This document shows positions 6,475 through 9,784 of a stretch of DNA of 9,784 bases, piece by piece. Position numbers and translations under genes: made by a program. Source of the DNA: RGIG3102 sp964369915 (GTDB taxonomy: Bacteria > Bacillota > Clostridia > Oscillospirales > Ruminococcaceae). Each line of letters starts with the position of its first letter. Within the stretch, counting starts at the first letter, position 1. The stretch covers positions 1 to 9,784 of the forward strand of contig CAYJGG010000065.1 of the NCBI GenBank assembly GCA_964369915.1. The letters are read 5' to 3'. Under the pieces are notes generated by a model. The model worked only from the letters and a program-made list of their open reading frames with translations, did not search any database and had not been told where the DNA came from.

Positions 6475-7890
6475 TTGAATAAATATAAGTTTTTGGCAGT
6501 TAATACAATACTGCTTTTTATCAGTACTTTTAGTAGTAAGTTCTTAGTGTTTTTATTAATGCCAATATACACAAGCGCTTTAACTACTGCTGAGTATAAT
6601 GCTGTTAATCTAATGATGCAAACAGCAAATATTATGATTCCAATAGCCTCATTTGGTATGGCAAATGGGATTATTCGCTTTGGGCTTGATAAAGCTTATT
6701 CAAAACACAAAGTTTTTACTATCGCTTGCAACACTTATTTAAAAGGCTTTGTTTTATCGTTAGTGCTATTTCCTGTTATTCAAAAAATCGAAGTTATTGG
6801 AGAATACACAGCGTTTTTATATCTCTACTTATTTGCAAGCTGTTTAAGAACTATCGTTCAGCAATTCACAAGAGCTAGAACGTTAGTGAAATTATATGCA
6901 GCTGATGGAATACTCGCAACAGTTAACACATTAATTTTAGTGTGGCTGTTTTTAGTGCAGTTGCAGCTCGGACCTATTGGATATATTTTAGCTATTATAG
7001 GTGCAGATTTATTAAGTGCATTATTTTTAAGCGTTATTTCAGGTTCTTTTAAATTCTATAAATTAAAAGCAAATTCTAAAATGCTAACAAAAGAAATGCT
7101 GAGATATTGTATTCCTTTTATTCCAAATAGTATTTTCTGGTGGATTACAAATGTGTCAGACCAATATTTAGTTTCATATATGGTTAGTGAATCGGCAGCG
7201 GGGTTATATGCAATAAGCTATAAACTCCCTGGAATAATCGTTTTGTGTAGTACTGTTTTTACTGAAGCTTGGCAAATTTCAGCTGTTTCTGAAAAAGGGA
7301 AAAGCGATACAAGTGGATTCTTTGGGAGCGTGTTTAAGGCATATCAAGGTGCGATATTTATGGCAGCGGCTGTTTTAATTATGATGATAAAACCGCTAAA
7401 CAGTATTATGGTAGCCGAAAGTTATTATGAATCATGGGTGTTTATCCCTGTTTTAGTTATCGCAACAGTTTTCTCTTGTTTTTCAACCTTTTTATCAAGC
7501 ATATATATGGTGAATAAAGACGGAAGAGCAAATTTATACACGATGATGGCTGGTGCCTTTGTAAATATAGGATTAAATTTATTTTTAATTCCAGAATACG
7601 GCGCTCAAGGGGCTGGCGTATCTACATTGATTAGCTATTTTGTTGTTTTCTTTTTAAGAGCAATAGGAACTAAAAAAATAATAAATATTAAAATATCACC
7701 GTTCTCTATTTTTATAAATATAGTATTATCACTGGGTTTAAGCTATGTTGTTATTAGTGAAATGCAAAATTGGGTTTATATTGGAATTTCTATAACAGCC
7801 TTTGTAATTCTATTTAATTTTCACTCAGTTTATGGATTTATAAAAACTATTATAAAAACAATAATAAGAAAAAAAGCAAGGAGGTCATAG
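6475..7890 (+). CDS. Wzx/MATE-like polysaccharide flippase (lipid-linked oligosaccharide export family)
   Basis: A polytopic membrane protein of 471 residues, the usual size for O-antigen/teichoic/capsule-type flippases of the MOP superfamily, with roughly 12 to 14 hydrophobic segments. Family-typical features are the N-terminal helix SSKFLVFLLMPIYTSALTTA followed by EYN, the RFGLDK loop near residue 70, the central FIPNSIFWWITNVSDQYLV region with its YAISYKLP continuation, and LIPEYGAQGAGVSTLISY in the C-terminal half. The C-terminus is strongly basic. The start is TTG, chosen because AAAAGGA at 6458-6464 lies 10 bases upstream and the zinc-ribbon gene ends 1 base before it. No glycosyltransferase or polymerase gene is adjacent, so the lipid-linked substrate cannot be inferred. 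It could also be a more general membrane exporter of the same superfamily. Confidence 0.9.
   Translation: MNKYKFLAVNTILLFISTFSSKFLVFLLMPIYTSALTTAEYNAVNLMMQTANIMIPIASFGMANGIIRFGLDKAYSKHKVFTIACNTYLKGFVLSLVLFPVIQKIEVIGEYTAFLYLYLFASCLRTIVQQFTRARTLVKLYAADGILATVNTLILVWLFLVQLQLGPIGYILAIIGADLLSALFLSVISGSFKFYKLKANSKMLTKEMLRYCIPFIPNSIFWWITNVSDQYLVSYMVSESAAGLYAISYKLPGIIVLCSTVFTEAWQISAVSEKGKSDTSGFFGSVFKAYQGAIFMAAAVLIMMIKPLNSIMVAESYYESWVFIPVLVIATVFSCFSTFLSSIYMVNKDGRANLYTMMAGAFVNIGLNLFLIPEYGAQGAGVSTLISYFVVFFLRAIGTKKIINIKISPFSIFINIVLSLGLSYVVISEMQNWVYIGISITAFVILFNFHSVYGFIKTIIKTIIRKKARRS
7878..7885 (+). promoter_or_regulatory. Full-consensus Shine-Dalgarno site of the MBL-fold RNase gene
   Basis: AAGGAGGT lies 6 bases before the ATG at 7892 and is embedded in the last codons of the flippase gene, whose TAG stop falls between the site and the ATG. 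It is the strongest ribosome binding site in the window, suggesting that this third gene is translated well and independently. Confidence 0.85.
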
Positions 7891-7891
7891 T

Positions 7892-9487
7892 ATGAAACTG
7901 CAATTTATCGGAGCAACACATGGGGTTACTGGTTCGGCACACTTACTAAAAGCTAACGGCAAAAATATTCTTGTTGATTATGGTATGCGTCAGGGTAGAG
8001 AGGAACATATAACATACGATTTACCTATTTTAGCATCAGAGGTAGACTTTGTTTTATTAACACATAGTCATATAGATCATAGCGGCTATATTCCACTACT
8101 TGTTAAAAATGGATTTACAGGCAAAATTTATGCAACAGGTGCAACCTGTGATTTAGCTAGAATTATGCTTATGGATTCAGCTTACATTCAAGAGCAAGAG
8201 GCAGAATGGGCGAATAGAAAAGCAAAAAGAAGTGGTAAGGCTTTAGTTGAAGCTTTATACACAATTGAAGATGCTCAAAAAGCGCTAACTATGTTTAGAA
8301 AAGTTGAATATTTAGAAGAAGTTGAAGTGGCAGAAAATATCTACGCTGTATACCACGATGTAGGGCATTTATTAGGCTCTGCTGCAATTCAAGTTGTAGT
8401 TATTGAAAATGGCCAGGAGAGAACTATTGTCTTTTCAGGCGACGTTGGAAATATAGATCAGCCTTTAATTAAAGATCCGCAATATATTAAAAAAGCAGAC
8501 TATGTTGTTTGCGAAAGCACTTATGGTGATAGACTTCATAAAATTGTAAAAGATTATAGAGTTGATTTAGCTAATGTTATCCAAGAAACTTTTGATAAAG
8601 GCGGTAATGTTATCATTCCTGCGTTCGCAGTGGGAAGGACTCAAGAACTACTATATTTTTTAAGAGATATTATAGCTAAAGGCTTAGTTAAAAATCATAA
8701 TATACCAGTTTACTTAGATTCTCCTCTTGCAATAGAGGCTGTTGGGGTTTTTGATGATAATATCTGGGGATACTTTGATGAAGAGGCAATGGCTGTTGTT
8801 AAAGCGGGCATTGATCCTATAAATTTCCCGGGCTTAAAACTAACTGTTAAAAGCGATGAAAGTAAACTTATAAACTTTGATAAATCGCCAAAAGTCATTA
8901 TTTCAGCTAGTGGTATGTGTGACGCTGGTAGAATTCGTCACCATTTAAAACATAATCTGTGGAGAGAAGAGTGTACTGTTGTTTTTGTTGGATATCAAGC
9001 AGAAGGTACTTTAGGTAGGCTTTTATTAGAAGGTGCAAGCGAGGTTAAATTATTTGGTGAACATATAGATGTTAAAGCAAATATAATTAAACTTGAAGGT
9101 ATTAGTGGTCACGCAGATCAAAAAGGATTAATTAAATGGCTTTCTGCATTTACAGATAAACCAACAGTATTTACAGTTCACGGGCCTCCTGATGTACTGC
9201 CAACTTTTGAGGCTAAAATTCAAGAAGAATTAGGCTTTAAAACATATTCGCCATATTATTTAGATGAATTTGATTTAATAACTGGATATCAAACTCACGT
9301 TGGTGATAAGACTATTGAGGCTAAAGAAAAAGTTAAACCAGTTAAAATTTCAAGAGCTTACAGCGAATTAATGCTAGTTTATAACCAGTTAGGTAAAGAG
9401 CTTAAAAAAGCTCAAGGATATGCTAATAAAGACTTAAATAAAGCAGCAAGATTATTAAAAGAAATTATTAATATATTTAAAAGATAA
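7892..9487 (+). CDS. Beta-CASP metallo-beta-lactamase-fold RNase-type protein (COG1236/YSH1-like)
   Basis: Predicted cytoplasmic zinc-dependent ribonuclease, related to the CPSF-73/Ysh1 and archaeal CPSF exonuclease group and distinct from RNase J. The 531-residue protein has the metal motif HSHIDH at 58-63, HDVGHLLGSA with His159, SGDVGN with Asp184, and the beta-CASP motif A stretch CESTYGDR. The beta-CASP domain continues with FAVGRTQELLYFL, YLDSPLA and SASGMCDAGRIRHH. The C-terminal RNA-specificity part has ISGHAD with His407 and TVHG with His430. All expected catalytic residues are present, but HG is followed by PP where relatives usually have an acidic HGE. An extra lysine-rich helical tail occupies about 470-531. 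It follows the flippase by 1 base. RNA substrate and partner are unknown, and a role with the flippase is not evident. Confidence 0.93.
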   Translation: MKLQFIGATHGVTGSAHLLKANGKNILVDYGMRQGREEHITYDLPILASEVDFVLLTHSHIDHSGYIPLLVKNGFTGKIYATGATCDLARIMLMDSAYIQEQEAEWANRKAKRSGKALVEALYTIEDAQKALTMFRKVEYLEEVEVAENIYAVYHDVGHLLGSAAIQVVVIENGQERTIVFSGDVGNIDQPLIKDPQYIKKADYVVCESTYGDRLHKIVKDYRVDLANVIQETFDKGGNVIIPAFAVGRTQELLYFLRDIIAKGLVKNHNIPVYLDSPLAIEAVGVFDDNIWGYFDEEAMAVVKAGIDPINFPGLKLTVKSDESKLINFDKSPKVIISASGMCDAGRIRHHLKHNLWREECTVVFVGYQAEGTLGRLLLEGASEVKLFGEHIDVKANIIKLEGISGHADQKGLIKWLSAFTDKPTVFTVHGPPDVLPTFEAKIQEELGFKTYSPYYLDEFDLITGYQTHVGDKTIEAKEKVKPVKISRAYSELMLVYNQLGKELKKAQGYANKDLNKAARLLKEIINIFKR

Positions 9488-9506
9488 ATTTAATTTCTAA
9501 AATATA

Positions 9507-9537
9507 AAAAAGCTACACGGTCAACGTGTAGCTTTTT
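9507..9537 (+). terminator. Intrinsic terminator of the flippase/RNase operon
   Basis: A perfect 13-bp stem pairs 9507-9519 with 9525-9537 (AAAAAGCTACACG and its complement) around the loop GTCAA, with the T-run inside the 3' arm followed by ATATATAT. It begins 19 bases after the RNase stop codon. Confidence 0.93.
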
Positions 9538-9737
9538 ATATATATAATATAGTATATAATATATATAAAGCTAATAGTAAGATATCGCTATATTAAAAAA
9601 GATAAAAAAAGACTATTTAAAAGCAAAATTTACCATAGAAATTTGTAATTAAAAAGTGTATTATATATATACATCGCCACGTTTTGTGCGTAGTTTTTTA
9701 AAAAAAGATATTTTTTATTTTTTTTCGACAAAAACAG
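9538..9737. other. AT-rich intergenic region before the terminal promoter
   Basis: No gene is seen. After the terminator come AT-alternating sequences with imperfect dyads (about 9536-9568), then A- and T-tracts, especially 9694-9725, directly upstream of the -35 box at 9738. Those phased A/T tracts would suit an UP element for the RNA polymerase alpha subunit. Confidence 0.5.
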
Positions 9738-9766
9738 TTGACAAAGAGAGAATGTGGTGATATAAT
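9738..9766 (+). promoter_or_regulatory. Full-consensus sigma-A promoter reading out of the window
   Basis: Perfect TTGACA (9738-9743), exactly 17 bases, and perfect TATAAT (9761-9766), preceded by long A/T tracts. Initiation would fall near 9773, at AAGCTGTC, leaving only about 12 transcribed bases in the window. Such a match to consensus with an A/T-tract upstream is typical of rRNA or tRNA operons in low-GC Gram-positives, so a stable RNA or very highly expressed gene probably follows. The product lies outside the window and is not seen. Confidence 0.85.
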
Positions 9767-9784
9767 AACAAAGCTGTCTAAAGA

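Noticed and set aside
9536..9568. TA-alternating near-palindromic stretch after the operon terminator
   Set aside because: Imperfect AT-only dyads are common by chance in such AT-rich spacers, and there is no repeat unit suggesting an origin, att site or CRISPR.
9675..9696. Small hairpin CGCCAC/GTGCG followed by six T
   Set aside because: The stem is only five pairs with a bulge, and no gene ends nearby; it is too weak to call a terminator.

Overview
The window reads as AT-rich, low-GC Gram-positive (Bacillota, probably Clostridia) chromosome. The evidence is a DnaK without the extra N-terminal nucleotide-binding-domain segment of Gram-negative DnaK, a dnaK-dnaJ order, purine-rich Shine-Dalgarno sites throughout, two TTG starts and one GTG start, intrinsic terminators with T-tracts, and a lipoprotein-type solute-binding protein. 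I cannot name a genus from sequence alone. All of the main genes look chromosomal; I see no insertion sequence, phage gene, CRISPR array or tRNA.

Layout. (1) Positions 1-3150 hold the chaperone genes dnaK and dnaJ on the plus strand, separated by 113 bases containing a stable hairpin, and closed by a perfect 34-bp palindromic terminator. (2) Positions 3152-5838, on the minus strand, hold a three-gene ABC importer read as lipoprotein binding protein, permease, ATPase. It is the poorly characterised family often linked to aromatic amino acid (tryptophan/tyrosine) uptake. It converges on dnaJ and shares the palindromic terminator. (3) Positions 5839-6239 are a divergent intergenic region. On the minus strand a good promoter is followed almost at once by a Shine-Dalgarno site and a 40-codon TTG-started ORF that ends 2 bases before the binding-protein gene. 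This is a candidate leader peptide or upstream ORF and the most interesting thing in the window. (4) Positions 6240-9487, on the plus strand, are a tight three-gene unit: a small membrane-anchored zinc-ribbon protein, a Wzx/MATE-like polysaccharide flippase, and a beta-CASP metallo-beta-lactamase-fold RNase-type protein, closed by a strong terminator. (5) The last ~250 bases are AT-rich and end in a full-consensus sigma-A promoter (TTGACA, 17 bp, TATAAT) that fires out of the window; its strength suggests a stable-RNA or highly expressed operon downstream.

How the parts work together. DnaK and DnaJ are one functional machine. The importer genes are one operon, probably controlled at its 5' leader. 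The zinc-ribbon/flippase/RNase unit is one transcription unit by spacing, but a shared function is not evident. Apart from the leader ORF, most of the window is ordinary housekeeping sequence, and I do not see a clear new multi-gene system.
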